From assembly GCF_001612785.1 (NCBI RefSeq), contig NZ_BDBC01000012.1, forward strand, positions 124,001-188,000: DNA of 64,000 nt, given 5' to 3'. Made by a program: the position numbers and the translations under genes. Numbering within the stretch: the first letter of the stretch is position 1; each line of letters starts with the position of its first letter. The stretch is from Nocardia beijingensis NBRC 16342 (GTDB lineage: Bacteria; Actinomycetota; Actinomycetes; Mycobacteriales; Mycobacteriaceae). Positions 33,537 to 41,774 of this stretch are shown piece after piece. The notes below the pieces were generated by a model. The model did not search any database and had not been told where the DNA came from. It saw only the letters and a program-made list of their open reading frames with translations.

Positions 33537-34865
33537 TTGCGCGTCAATTGGCAGACATACTACGACGCCGCCAAGCGCTGCCACGACCTCGCCTCCGAAC
33601 TGCGCCGCGCCGACAAGCCTGTACATGATGCCGTCAAAGGCGAGTGTGCGGGCATGGCCGGTGATGCCCCTGGCTGTAAACAGTGGGGTGAGGCGTACGA
33701 CCGTTACGCGCGCGACACCATGCAAGCGTGCACGCATCTGGCCGACGCACTCACCAACTTCGGCAATGTTCTCTATGCGAATGGATACAAGTACGGGAAA
33801 TCGGATCACGGCCACCCGCCACGGCCGACCGTCAACCAGGTCTCCGAATACAAGGTCTCGATCCCGACCTCCGTCCATGACAACGGTGACGGCGTCAAAC
33901 ACAACGGTGGTGTAGAGGAGTTCTTCAGCGAGCTGACCTCGAAGATTGTCAGCACCTTCGAGAAGCTGCCCAACGGTGACGTCGACAAGCTCGCCAAGGC
34001 CGCCCAGACCTGGAAGGCATTCGCTGAAAATCGGACCATCCAGGAGGCTCCCGCCAGGATCAGTGCGATATCGGACCTGTTCGACGGTATGGATGCTCCT
34101 GAAAACCGTGCGCTGATCCAAGAGAAACTTCAGGCGCTCGAGTCAGGCGCCAATCTCCTCGCATCCGCGTCGCTGAACGTCGCAGCACCGGTCGCTGAGT
34201 ACCACACCTCGACAGTCGAGGTCGGCGAAGGCATCAAGTCGGCGATGAACAGCTTTGCGTGGGCCGTTGGACTCCTGGTCACCGGCGCGATCGTCGGAGC
34301 CATCTTCAGTTTCGGCGGCAGTATCGCCGTCGCCGGAGGCGGTGTCACGGTTGCCGCCTCCGAGACCATCAGCGCCATCCGGAGCCTCTACACGAGCAGG
34401 CGGCTCTTTCAGATCCTCAAGATCACCTTGGCCGTCAGCGTAACCGTCGGCGTCATCGACGCCTTCGACAAGGTGCCCGATCTCAGCGCGACCATCACCG
34501 CTCTCGCCGGCATCATCGCCATGAAAGCCATCATCGATGATGATTCGCCCTCGGCACCGTCGGAGACCGATGACGACGCAGTGGAGAAGCGGATCGCCAA
34601 AGCAATCGCCGACCATGCCAACGGCCGAGCGGAGCAGGGCGACGGCAGTCACTACGTAGCGGGAGTGCCCCCCGAGAAACTCGCCGATTACGTCGAGAGT
34701 GTCATCAGCGGCACACGACCGGGAGTGGAGGTCCGCTACGACCTCCGAGGTGGCCGGGTCGCATACTGGGATCCGAGCACAGGCGCTGTCGTGATCGAGG
34801 ACGGTGAGGCTGGAACGGTACATACTCCAAAGGAAGGAAAAGCGTACTTTGACGATCTGGAGTGA
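33537..34865 (+). CDS. Large type VII-secreted protein with a polymorphic-toxin-type C terminus
   Basis: A 442-residue protein starting at TTG 33537 after GGGGAG. N-terminal ~100 residues are a helical WXG100-superfamily-like targeting region with two cysteines; a helical linker follows; residues ~240-340 hold hydrophobic, Gly/Ala-rich segments (WAVGLLVTGAIVGAIFSFGG and ILKITLAVSVTVGVI) that could insert in a membrane; the last ~75 residues (GDGSHYVAGVPPEKLADYV, RGGRVAYWDPSTGAVVIEDG) form a compact domain seen at the end of actinobacterial polymorphic toxins. The toxic activity is unknown. The two small genes downstream are immunity candidates. Confidence 0.75.
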   Translation: MRVNWQTYYDAAKRCHDLASELRRADKPVHDAVKGECAGMAGDAPGCKQWGEAYDRYARDTMQACTHLADALTNFGNVLYANGYKYGKSDHGHPPRPTVNQVSEYKVSIPTSVHDNGDGVKHNGGVEEFFSELTSKIVSTFEKLPNGDVDKLAKAAQTWKAFAENRTIQEAPARISAISDLFDGMDAPENRALIQEKLQALESGANLLASASLNVAAPVAEYHTSTVEVGEGIKSAMNSFAWAVGLLVTGAIVGAIFSFGGSIAVAGGGVTVAASETISAIRSLYTSRRLFQILKITLAVSVTVGVIDAFDKVPDLSATITALAGIIAMKAIIDDDSPSAPSETDDDAVEKRIAKAIADHANGRAEQGDGSHYVAGVPPEKLADYVESVISGTRPGVEVRYDLRGGRVAYWDPSTGAVVIEDGEAGTVHTPKEGKAYFDDLE

Positions 34866-34883
34866 CGCAGAGCGGAGCCAGGG

Positions 34884-35300
34884 ATGATCTCGGTTCGGCC
34901 GGAACGAGAGGTTTTTCTCAGTGTCGAACAGTTCAAAGCTGTTCGGCAGCTCACTCTTCAAATAGCGAATGTTCGGGAAGATCTCCTGACCCCTTTGGGT
35001 TGGAACGCCGGAGTCCAGGACTCCCTGCAGCGACTGGTCCGCTCCCTGCCCCGCCAACTCGACCCGGATACCCGAGTTCGAGTGGTCGCCTCACAAGGCG
35101 AGGGGGGCAACGAGGAGGCGGCCGACTCGGCGGGAGGTGACTTCGTGCGGCACCTCCCGACGTCCATCGCCGATGTGTGGCCTGGCTTATTGGATCTCAC
35201 CTTTGAGTTTCTGGGTAGCCAGGAAGCGCGTTACCGAACGGGCTTCTACGAAGACGAGATCAACGACGCGCTTGCCGCGCTTCGAAACATCGCAGGATGA
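34884..35300 (+). CDS. Candidate immunity protein (138 residues)
   Basis: ATG 34884 with AGGG close upstream, 18 bases after the toxin-like gene. The product is acidic and cytosolic: a helical start (SVEQFKAVRQLTLQIANVRED), a loop, and a helical end with FYEDEINDALAALRNIAG. No family recognised. Position right after a polymorphic-toxin-type gene is the only reason for calling it an immunity candidate. Confidence 0.6.
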   Translation: MISVRPEREVFLSVEQFKAVRQLTLQIANVREDLLTPLGWNAGVQDSLQRLVRSLPRQLDPDTRVRVVASQGEGGNEEAADSAGGDFVRHLPTSIADVWPGLLDLTFEFLGSQEARYRTGFYEDEINDALAALRNIAG

Positions 35301-35456
35301 GAGCCCTGCCCGGTCCGACACTGCCACTGAGCACTATTCGGTGCGCAGATCGTATACGCGGTGGTGGCTCGGGTGCCGCCCTCGGACGGTGAGATTCCCG
35401 ATGGAGACACCGGCAAGCTGGATCGTGCTCATCTAATTCAGTGGCAGGAAGTCGCG

Positions 35457-35777
35457 ATGAACGGCATCGGCAACGTGGTCATCGAAGCCACCGGCGTCAC
35501 GTACTACTCGCCGCACGACGAAGCGGTGTTCTTCGGGTGGCTCGATAAGATCCCCTGCATCGAGTCGTACCGAGGACAATTGCGCACCTTGTACCTCACT
35601 ATCGATCTCGACGCCGTCGATGAAGGCGGGTTGTACGAAATCGTCGCGATCTACCGGAGATACAACATCGACCTGAAGGAACTGCGCGTCCTCGGCGCAG
35701 ACCAGGTCAGCCCCTGGTTCAGCGACCCCGATCGCTGGTGGCACGAAGAAGTCTTCGGGCGAAGCGCGAGCCGGTAG
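35457..35777 (+). CDS. Small protein in the toxin module (106 residues)
   Basis: ATG 35457 follows CAGGAAGTCGCG, a fair ribosome site. The product has strands and helices around YYSPHDEAVFFGWLDKIPCIESY and LRTLYLTIDLDAVDEGGLYEIVAIYRRY, resembling small immunity-type proteins. No signal or membrane part. It could be a second immunity gene of the module; no family named. Confidence 0.58.
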   Translation: MNGIGNVVIEATGVTYYSPHDEAVFFGWLDKIPCIESYRGQLRTLYLTIDLDAVDEGGLYEIVAIYRRYNIDLKELRVLGADQVSPWFSDPDRWWHEEVFGRSASR

Positions 35778-35930
35778 GCGGCGCGGATCGACCTGCGGTA
35801 CCGAAGCGGTCGTCGCTGGTGCACATGTGGAGCGGACGGACGTGGCAGTCAGCCATTCAGGCCAGGCCACCGAAGGCGAGGAACTCGATCATCGACGGGT
35901 GCCTGGCACGAGCCGGTCAGAGAGGATGCG

Positions 35931-36299
35931 CTACATAAGTTCGATCCGACCGATCTCGGGCAGCGCAGGTGGGCGTTCGTCCGTGTACCAGGCATACTCG
36001 ATTCCGCTGAGCCACCCGTTTTCGACCCATAGGAAGACCTCGCCGATCGGTGATCCGTTGCGGTCGGTGACCGCTCCGCTGGCGAAGATTCCGTCCGGCG
36101 AACGGCATACTTGCGCCGCAGCGAGCCGCACCGCCAGATCGACGCTGGGTGAACCGACACCCCAGGTTGCGACGACCTCCGAATACGGCACCCGCGCGAG
36201 ATACTCCGAGGCATCGGGGGTGTTCGACGACAGCAGCTTGGTGACCACGCTGGTTTCGAGGTCGGTCAACGCTCGCGGTGGGATCGGTGTACTACTCAT
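35931..36299 (-). CDS. 122-residue protein, paralogue of the gene at 25192-25560
   Basis: The same small protein as at 25.2 kb with conservative changes: PPRALTDLETSVVTKLLSS, YLARVPYSEVVATWGVGSPSVDLAV, EVFLWVENGWLSGIEYAWYTDERP. Same strand and size. ATG 36299 has only a weak purine-rich site upstream. The two copies, ~10.4 kb apart, are long enough for homologous recombination and enclose most of the accessory genes. Function unknown; immunity-like context. Confidence 0.75.
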   Translation of the reverse strand: MSSTPIPPRALTDLETSVVTKLLSSNTPDASEYLARVPYSEVVATWGVGSPSVDLAVRLAAAQVCRSPDGIFASGAVTDRNGSPIGEVFLWVENGWLSGIEYAWYTDERPPALPEIGRIELM

Positions 36300-36427
36300 A
36301 GATCTCCTGGGTCTGGCGCTACCTCAATCCAGGAAGGCGAGCGCGTGCGCCACTGCTCGATGGGCGTGAGAATAGCATTTCCGCAACGGGAAAAGACAGT
36401 CTCTTTTCCGGGGCATACACGCGTTCC

Positions 36428-36452
36428 GAGAACCCGGTGACACACCGTTCTC
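36428..36452. promoter_or_regulatory. Inverted repeat upstream of the TetR gene
   Basis: GAGAAC (36428-36433) and GTTCTC (36447-36452) with inner GGTG/CACC arms form an imperfect 25-base inverted repeat about 50 bases before the TetR start. It is a plausible autoregulatory operator; binding is inferred. Confidence 0.42.
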
Positions 36453-36502
36453 CGATACAGTGCACTCATGTTCTCTCCGTATGACCGAGGACCGAGGCGT
36501 CC

Positions 36503-37156
36503 GTGACCAGCTCGAGCGAGAACCCGGCCTGGAAGCAGCGCGCCGTCGAGCGCTCCCTGCGCACCGCGAAGTTGCGCGCCGAGGAGCGCGTGCAGCGGTT
36601 CCTGGACGCCGCCCAGGCGATCATCACCGAGAAGGGCAGCACGGACTTCACGGTGCAGGAGGTCGTCGATCGCTCACGGCAGTCCCTGCGCAGCTTCTAC
36701 CTGCAGTTCGACGGCAAACACGAGCTGCTGCTCGCCCTCTTCGAGGACGCGCTCAGCCGCACCTCCGACCAGCTGCGCGCCGCCGCCGACGGCCGGACCG
36801 ACCCGTTGGACAAACTCCAAGTGGCGGTCGAGTTGCTGTTCGAGCTGTGCAGGCCGGACCCGTCGGCGCAACGCCCGCTGTTCACCGATTTCGCGTCGCA
36901 ACTGCTGATCTCGCATCCCGGTCACGTCAAGGTCGCGCACGCGCCGATGCTCGCGCTGTTCACCGAACTGATGGACGCGGCCAAGGAAGCCGGGCAGTTG
37001 CGCCCGGAGGTCAACTCGCGGAGGACGGCGGCGATGGTGATGCAGACCGTCATGTTCACCGCGCAGTCCGCGGGAGCGTCCGATGACGAGACGCAGCATC
37101 CGATCACCGCCTCCGAAGTATGGAACTTCTGCGCGCACGGTTTCGCGCGCGGATGA
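36503..37156 (+). CDS. TetR family regulator
   Basis: A 217-residue TetR-type protein. HTH ~30-80 (FLDAAQAIITEKGSTDFTVQEV, then RQSLRSFYLQFDGKHELLLALFED); the S-L-R-S-F-Y-x-x-F recognition helix is characteristic of regulators found beside lipid-metabolism genes in mycolata. GTG start. The downstream sequence is a decayed thioesterase/SDR remnant, suggesting that the original target operon has been lost. Confidence 0.86.
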   Translation: MTSSSENPAWKQRAVERSLRTAKLRAEERVQRFLDAAQAIITEKGSTDFTVQEVVDRSRQSLRSFYLQFDGKHELLLALFEDALSRTSDQLRAAADGRTDPLDKLQVAVELLFELCRPDPSAQRPLFTDFASQLLISHPGHVKVAHAPMLALFTELMDAAKEAGQLRPEVNSRRTAAMVMQTVMFTAQSAGASDDETQHPITASEVWNFCAHGFARG

Positions 37157-37166
37157 GAACACTGTT

Positions 37167-37497
37167 CACACCCGCTTCGACGCCCGCAGTCTGCGGTTGT
37201 CCTACGGCCGGGTGTTCGGCGGCCAGCTGCTCGGCCAATTCGTCCGTGCGGCCACCGCGGGCTCCCGACAAGTCGATCAAGTCCATGCACACGGTGTTCG
37301 CGCGAGGGCCGCATCGACGAGCCGATCCGCTGGGCCGTTCCGAGGGGTACGCCAAGCTGGCCATCGCCATCATCGAGAACGACTATCTCAACGGCGAAGT
37401 CATCCGTCTCGCGTTCCGCCGAGACAGCCCGCCGGTTCTGCCCGCGACACGTGACGGCCCGCTGCGCAAAGGAACGATTCCGCTGGTTCTACACTGA
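37167..37497 (+). pseudogene. Composite remnant: acyl-CoA thioesterase II start joined to an SDR C terminus
   Basis: One frame gives RLSYGRVFGGQLLGQFVRAAT, the N-terminal signature of TesB-type acyl-CoA thioesterases; a shift to another frame continues with KSIKSMHTVFARG, the next conserved TesB block. From ~37340 the open frame reads GYAKLAIAIIENDYLNGEVIRL, the usual C terminus of FabG/3-hydroxyacyl-CoA dehydrogenase-type SDRs. So a frameshifted thioesterase has been fused to the end of a dehydrogenase by deletion. Neither part can be functional. Confidence 0.75.
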
Positions 37498-37511
37498 CCC
37501 GATCGGTCAGT
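37493..37511. promoter_or_regulatory. Inverted repeat ACTGACC-5-GGTCAGT upstream of the GNAT gene
   Basis: Seven-base arms with a CGATC spacer end 49 bases before the GNAT start and overlap the end of the remnant upstream. It has the form of a TetR operator; the TetR gene at 36503 is the nearest candidate. It could also be read as a weak hairpin, but no T-tract follows. Confidence 0.45.
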
Positions 37512-37560
37512 GACGTTCTAAGCTGGAATCGACGGCCAATGCCCTGGCAGTAGGGAGCGA

Positions 37561-38037
37561 ATGAACATCGCCACAGCGCCTCAGCCGGAATATCGGAAGG
37601 CCTGCTTCGCCGATATCGAAGACATCGCGGCCATCGAGGCCGAGGTGTTCGCCGAGCCGTACCGGTATCTGATGCTGCGCCAGCTGTTCGACCTGCACGG
37701 ATCCGAATGGCTGGTGGCGGAGCTGGACGGAGCGGTGATCGGGTACGCGCTGACGCTGGAGAAATCCGGCCGGGCGCTGCTGTTCACCTTCGCGGTGGCC
37801 AAGCGTTACCAGGGCGGCGGCTACGGCCGCACGCTGCTCGACCGCACGCTGCAGACCTGCCGGGACGTGGGAGCGGAGGTCGTGTACCTGACCGTCCGGC
37901 CGGACAATCAGCTGGCGAGCCACCTGTTCAAGCAAGCGGGGTTCGCGTTCGTCGAGCACGACGAGCGGTATTTCGGCCCCGGCGAACCGCGCGACGTTTT
38001 CGAATACCGGTTGAGAGGCCGACCGCTAGACTCGTGA
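37561..38037 (+). CDS. GNAT family N-acetyltransferase (RimI-like)
   Basis: A 158-residue GNAT protein transferring acetyl from acetyl-CoA to an unknown amine or protein N terminus. Motif A is RYQGGGYGRTLLDRTL (pyrophosphate loop Q-G-G-G-Y-G), preceded by the strand LLFTFAVAKRY; motif B is LTVRPDNQLASHLFKQAGFAFVEHDERYF, the typical 'V-x-x-x-N-x-x-A-x-x-x-Y/F-x-x-x-G-F' pattern. ATG follows AGGGAG. It ends one base before the next gene, so the two are co-transcribed. Confidence 0.9.
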   Translation: MNIATAPQPEYRKACFADIEDIAAIEAEVFAEPYRYLMLRQLFDLHGSEWLVAELDGAVIGYALTLEKSGRALLFTFAVAKRYQGGGYGRTLLDRTLQTCRDVGAEVVYLTVRPDNQLASHLFKQAGFAFVEHDERYFGPGEPRDVFEYRLRGRPLDS

Positions 38038-38038
38038 C

Positions 38039-38860
38039 ATGGGGGAGATTTCGCCCTTCGTCGCATCCATATCCACCCGGATCACCAGGCGCGCGGACGA
38101 ATACACCGCCGAGCTCGATCGCGGTGACCGTACCGAGCAGGCGGAGCTGGGCCGGTTCGCGGCGCACGCGGACGCGATCCTCGCCGACTACGACCCGCCC
38201 AGCACGCGGCGGCACTCCGACTCTTTGGTGTTCCGCCACCTCTACGCCGCCGCCCGGCAACCCCAGCCGGATGAGGCTGGCTGGCGGGTGCCGAGCGCGA
38301 TCCCGGCGGCGCTGCTGGCGGCGGAGATCGAATTCCGCGGTCCGCTGCGGCTGAGCAGCAGGCAGAACACCATGCTGGCCGAGGAGTACGAGCAGTTGGG
38401 CGCTCAACTGTCGGCGGCGCGGCTGCCCGCGCACGCGGCCCTCGCCTACCGCAGAGGCGCCGCGCTGTACCGGATGAACGAGGACGACGAAGCGCAGGAC
38501 CGCTGCGGCCTGCGCTTGGCGCGGGCGCGCACTCTCGCGCTGCCGCCGGGCTGGCGGCGCTGGGCGGGCCAATTGTCGTATGTGCTGTGCGGCTACGGGT
38601 ATCGGCCGTTCTGGCTGCTCGGCTGGGTTGCCGTGCAGGTGGTTCTGTTCACCGTCGCCGCTTTGGTCTTCAGCGGCATTTCCTCGCCCGCCGCCACCGT
38701 CTACACCTGCGTGACGGGCTTCATCAATCCCCTCGGCCCCGGCGACACCGAGGATTTGCGCCCGGTCGCCCGGCCGTTGTTCGCGGTGGAAGCGTGGACG
38801 GGCACGGTGTCGATGTCGGTGTTCTTCGCGCTGCTGGTGCGCAAGTGGTTCCGAATGTAG
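38039..38860 (+). CDS. Membrane protein of unknown function next to the SCO2521-2524-type cluster
   Basis: A 273-residue protein: ~190 residues of soluble helical N-terminal region, then membrane helices at ~197-220 (FWLLGWVAVQVVLFTVAALVF) and ~245-268 (near TVSMSVFFALLVRKWF). No family recognised. The ATG is one base after the GNAT stop. It converges on the SCO2521-like gene with five bases between stops, a fixed arrangement that may reflect a functional link, though that is inference. Confidence 0.7.
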   Translation: MGEISPFVASISTRITRRADEYTAELDRGDRTEQAELGRFAAHADAILADYDPPSTRRHSDSLVFRHLYAAARQPQPDEAGWRVPSAIPAALLAAEIEFRGPLRLSSRQNTMLAEEYEQLGAQLSAARLPAHAALAYRRGAALYRMNEDDEAQDRCGLRLARARTLALPPGWRRWAGQLSYVLCGYGYRPFWLLGWVAVQVVLFTVAALVFSGISSPAATVYTCVTGFINPLGPGDTEDLRPVARPLFAVEAWTGTVSMSVFFALLVRKWFRM

Positions 38861-38865
38861 CCCGG

Positions 38866-39837
38866 CTACCATTCGGTGTCGAACGCCTTGTGCCGCAATG
38901 CTTCCAGCGTCGCGACGGCGATGCTGTTCTGCAACCGTGCGACGAGGGCGTTCCACTGGCGGGACAACCCGGGATCGGTCTGCAACTTCTGCCACAGCGT
39001 CCGCATCGACGCCGGAGTGTGCGCTCCCGGCATCCACAGTCCGGTGAGGTCCTCCAGCACCGGGGCGAGGATGTCGGTGCGGTCGCGGCTGTGCGAGGGG
39101 AAGCGATCGGCCTCGGCCAGCGCATCGGTGACCACGGTGAGCAACCAGTCGTGCGCGGCCAGATCCTCACAGAACCGTTGCGCCGCCGACAGATCGGCCT
39201 CGTCGCGCACGATCATCCGGACCGTGCGCAGCGTGGGGTCGTCCAGGTGCAGCTTGGCCGTCGGCCCCGCGGCGCCGCCGATCCAGGCGACCCAGCGCAG
39301 ACGGGTGGCGCCTGCCCGCACCGGCGGCTTCTGGTCCAGCCTGGTGTCGGCGCGCAGGCGGGCCAGCAGCCGTTCGCTGATCGAGGCCAGGTCGAGCGTC
39401 TCGGCGCCGGCCCTGCCGGTGAGATAGCCCTCGGCCAGCGCCTCCGCGCTGCCGGTTCGCTCGGGCATGCGGCTGATGACCTCGGTGACGCCTTTGCGGC
39501 TGAGGTAGTGCGACCAGGTCTGCCTGCGCCGGTTGGCGGCGCGGACCACCTGGGTGCGCGCGCTGGACTGCAGCACGCGGCCGCCGGACAGGACCGCGCT
39601 GGTCGCCACGGTCCCGACGATATGGGCGGTCTGCTCGCCGAGGGCGAGATCGCAATCGACGCCGACCGCGGTGGTCGGTGACACCGCGAGCGTGCCCGGC
39701 CGCTCCCGCCATCGCACCGTGCAGCCCGGCATGAGCGCCAGCAAATCGCAAGCTTCCGGCCCGGTTAGCGCGGTCGCCGACGGAAGCAGGCAGGTGCGTA
39801 CTTCACCGAGCACGACCAGAGGCGTGGTCGATGCCAT
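38866..39837 (-). CDS. SCO2521 family protein
   Basis: A 323-residue cytosolic protein of the actinobacterial SCO2521 family. The family is defined by its constant linkage with SCO2522, SCO2523 and SCO2524 relatives, which are the next three genes here in that order. Recognisable stretches are LGEVRTCLLPSA near the N terminus and RRQTWSHYLSRKGVTEVI in the middle. No enzymatic motif is visible. It is the last gene of the cluster, starting one base after the upstream stop. Function of the cluster is unknown. Confidence 0.82.
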   Translation of the reverse strand: MASTTPLVVLGEVRTCLLPSATALTGPEACDLLALMPGCTVRWRERPGTLAVSPTTAVGVDCDLALGEQTAHIVGTVATSAVLSGGRVLQSSARTQVVRAANRRRQTWSHYLSRKGVTEVISRMPERTGSAEALAEGYLTGRAGAETLDLASISERLLARLRADTRLDQKPPVRAGATRLRWVAWIGGAAGPTAKLHLDDPTLRTVRMIVRDEADLSAAQRFCEDLAAHDWLLTVVTDALAEADRFPSHSRDRTDILAPVLEDLTGLWMPGAHTPASMRTLWQKLQTDPGLSRQWNALVARLQNSIAVATLEALRHKAFDTEW

Positions 39838-39838
39838 G

Positions 39839-40849
39839 TCAGGCCCCGTCGAGCAGCAGGTGGGAGAGCCGTTCGCTGACCGCGCGCGGCACCGGCACCG
39901 GTGGCAGCTCCTCGCCGCCGCGGGCGATGGTCTGCTCGACCACGTCGTCGTCGAGGTCGAGGTGGTCGAGCACCAGCCGCACGGCGTGCTCGATCGCGAT
40001 GTATCGCTTGGGCAGCATCGACAGGGTCTTGTAGGCGGCGAACGGCGCGGCGGACGGATTGAGCTGCACCACCGGCGGAAGGTCCTGCCAGCGGCGCGGC
40101 GCGAGATCGACGCGGCGCCACGGTTGCGGATCCACCACGGCCGCGCCGTGATAGCGCAGCATGCCGAGCCGCAGCAGATGCCAGACCGCCGCCAGGAACG
40201 GGCACGACCAGCGCGTCACCGCCACCCCGTCGACGACGTGCTTGCTCCACAGTTCCACGTCGAGGAAGATCGAATGCTCCCGGCGGCCGAACTCCTCCGG
40301 CGGCTGGTAGACCCGTTGCCGCATGGCTTGGCCGCGTTCGTCCTCCGACGACCGCCGCCCGTTGCACAGCCAGCCCGACTCCGCGGTCGGCGGCCTGCGG
40401 CCGGTGCTCGGCGGCGCCGGCTCGGCGACGATGCGCGCGGCCACCATCTCCGCCACGGGAATCGGCTCACCCAACGCGACACCGTCGACGAATCTCGAAG
40501 CCCGCCAGCAGGCGGACTCCCTGGCCAGATAGTCGATGACCAATCCGGCTTCGTCCGCGGCGCCCAGCAGCTTGGTGAGGATGGCGGAGGGATCGCCATC
40601 GGACTGGAAGTAGTCATCGATCAGATAGCAGGTGCTGACCCTTGCGTTCGGACCGAACTGCACCTTGGCCGACTCGGTGAAGGCCGACACCAGCGGGACG
40701 ATGCGGCGGAACTCCGCGCCGACCCGCTCGATGTCGGCGACGATGTCGTTGAGATAGAAATGCCCGACCTCGATCGATAAGTGCGACAACGGGACCTGAG
40801 CGATTCGCGGTTGTTCGGTGGCCTCGCTGTAGCCCTGTGTATCCCGCAT
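39839..40849 (-). CDS. SCO2522 family protein
   Basis: A 336-residue cytosolic protein. The N-terminal LSHLSIEVGHFYLNDI and the following FRRIVPLVSAF match the SCO2522 type; ARVSTCYLIDDYF lies next. The ATG immediately follows the upstream TAG with no gap, so translation is coupled. Function unknown; cluster context as for its neighbours. Confidence 0.83.
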   Translation of the reverse strand: MRDTQGYSEATEQPRIAQVPLSHLSIEVGHFYLNDIVADIERVGAEFRRIVPLVSAFTESAKVQFGPNARVSTCYLIDDYFQSDGDPSAILTKLLGAADEAGLVIDYLARESACWRASRFVDGVALGEPIPVAEMVAARIVAEPAPPSTGRRPPTAESGWLCNGRRSSEDERGQAMRQRVYQPPEEFGRREHSIFLDVELWSKHVVDGVAVTRWSCPFLAAVWHLLRLGMLRYHGAAVVDPQPWRRVDLAPRRWQDLPPVVQLNPSAAPFAAYKTLSMLPKRYIAIEHAVRLVLDHLDLDDDVVEQTIARGGEELPPVPVPRAVSERLSHLLLDGA

Positions 40850-41764
40850 CTACAGCCTCTCCCAGGTCGCGTTGTCGACCAGTCGCCGAGCGAGTTCGGC
40901 ATAAGCCTGCGCGGTCTCGGGATTGGCGATCTGAGCGTTGACGTCGGCGTCGAGAATGAGCTGTTCGCGCCGCTGCAGCACCGGCTCGATCGGAGTCGAG
41001 CCGAGCACCCCCGTCGTGCCGAGCCGTTTGGCGGTGGCAAGCCGTCGCAAGGCGGTGTCCTGCTCCTGCAACCACGCCGCCTGCGCCGGGCGCTGGGCGA
41101 CACCGTCCCAGTTGGCGTCGGGCACCGCGGTGCGCACGTAGCGCACCGACCCGAGCAACTCCTCCGGGTCGTGGCCGCACTCGGCTCCGGTCTTCAGCAG
41201 TCCGTGCGAGCCGTAGACCAGACCGGCGGCGGCCAGGATGTGCTGGCGGGTCCAGCGGTGGAAGATCAGCCATCGGGTGGTCAGCCCGCGCAGTTGCGGC
41301 ATGGCGGTCGCCTGCAACACGATCTGCAGCGCCGCGGAACGCCCCGCGCTCAGATCGACCACCACCACGGGGAATTCGTGATCCAGCGCCACCAGCAGTT
41401 CCGCGCACCGCTGGACCACCGCGTCGTCGTCGGTGAGGAATTCGGCGCCGCCCTCGTCCCCCGGCAGCAGCACCAGCCGGCCCGCATTGGGACCGATGCG
41501 GCGCAGTTCCGGCCGATCGGTCGTCGCGCCGACGTCGAGACGGGCGACGGTTCCGCTCTCACCCAGCAGGTAGGAGTGCACGCCGCCACTCGGAACGCCG
41601 CGTTCGGCCGCGCCGATCTCGAACAGCGCGCCCGCCGTCGGCGAGCCGAGGTCGAAGTCGGCGTAGGCGACGTTGCGGCCGGAACGGCACAGCCGGTAGG
41701 CGATGTTGCAACTGGTCACCGACCGTCCGGTGCCGCCCTTGTCGGAGGTGGAGAACACCAGCAC
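40850..41764 (-). CDS. SCO2523 family variant P-loop protein
   Basis: A 304-residue ParA/MinD-like protein. The P-loop SDKGGTGRSVTSCNIAY is a variant: G-G-T-G-R-S in place of the deviant Walker A G-G-V-G-K-S/T, hence the family's 'variant' name. YADFDLGSPTAGALFE after it corresponds to the A' segment, and FPVVVVDLSAG the Walker B strand. It may work as a nucleotide-dependent switch or positioning factor for the cluster proteins; ATP hydrolysis is uncertain because the lysine is replaced. Confidence 0.86.
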   Translation of the reverse strand: MLVFSTSDKGGTGRSVTSCNIAYRLCRSGRNVAYADFDLGSPTAGALFEIGAAERGVPSGGVHSYLLGESGTVARLDVGATTDRPELRRIGPNAGRLVLLPGDEGGAEFLTDDDAVVQRCAELLVALDHEFPVVVVDLSAGRSAALQIVLQATAMPQLRGLTTRWLIFHRWTRQHILAAAGLVYGSHGLLKTGAECGHDPEELLGSVRYVRTAVPDANWDGVAQRPAQAAWLQEQDTALRRLATAKRLGTTGVLGSTPIEPVLQRREQLILDADVNAQIANPETAQAYAELARRLVDNATWERL

Positions 41765-41774
41765 GATGCCGCCC

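Noticed and set aside
25000..36300. Expected integrase or transposase driving the accessory island
   Set aside because: No frame on either strand shows tyrosine or serine recombinase motifs or a DDE core. Repeats are present but no mobility enzyme, so no mobile element is called.
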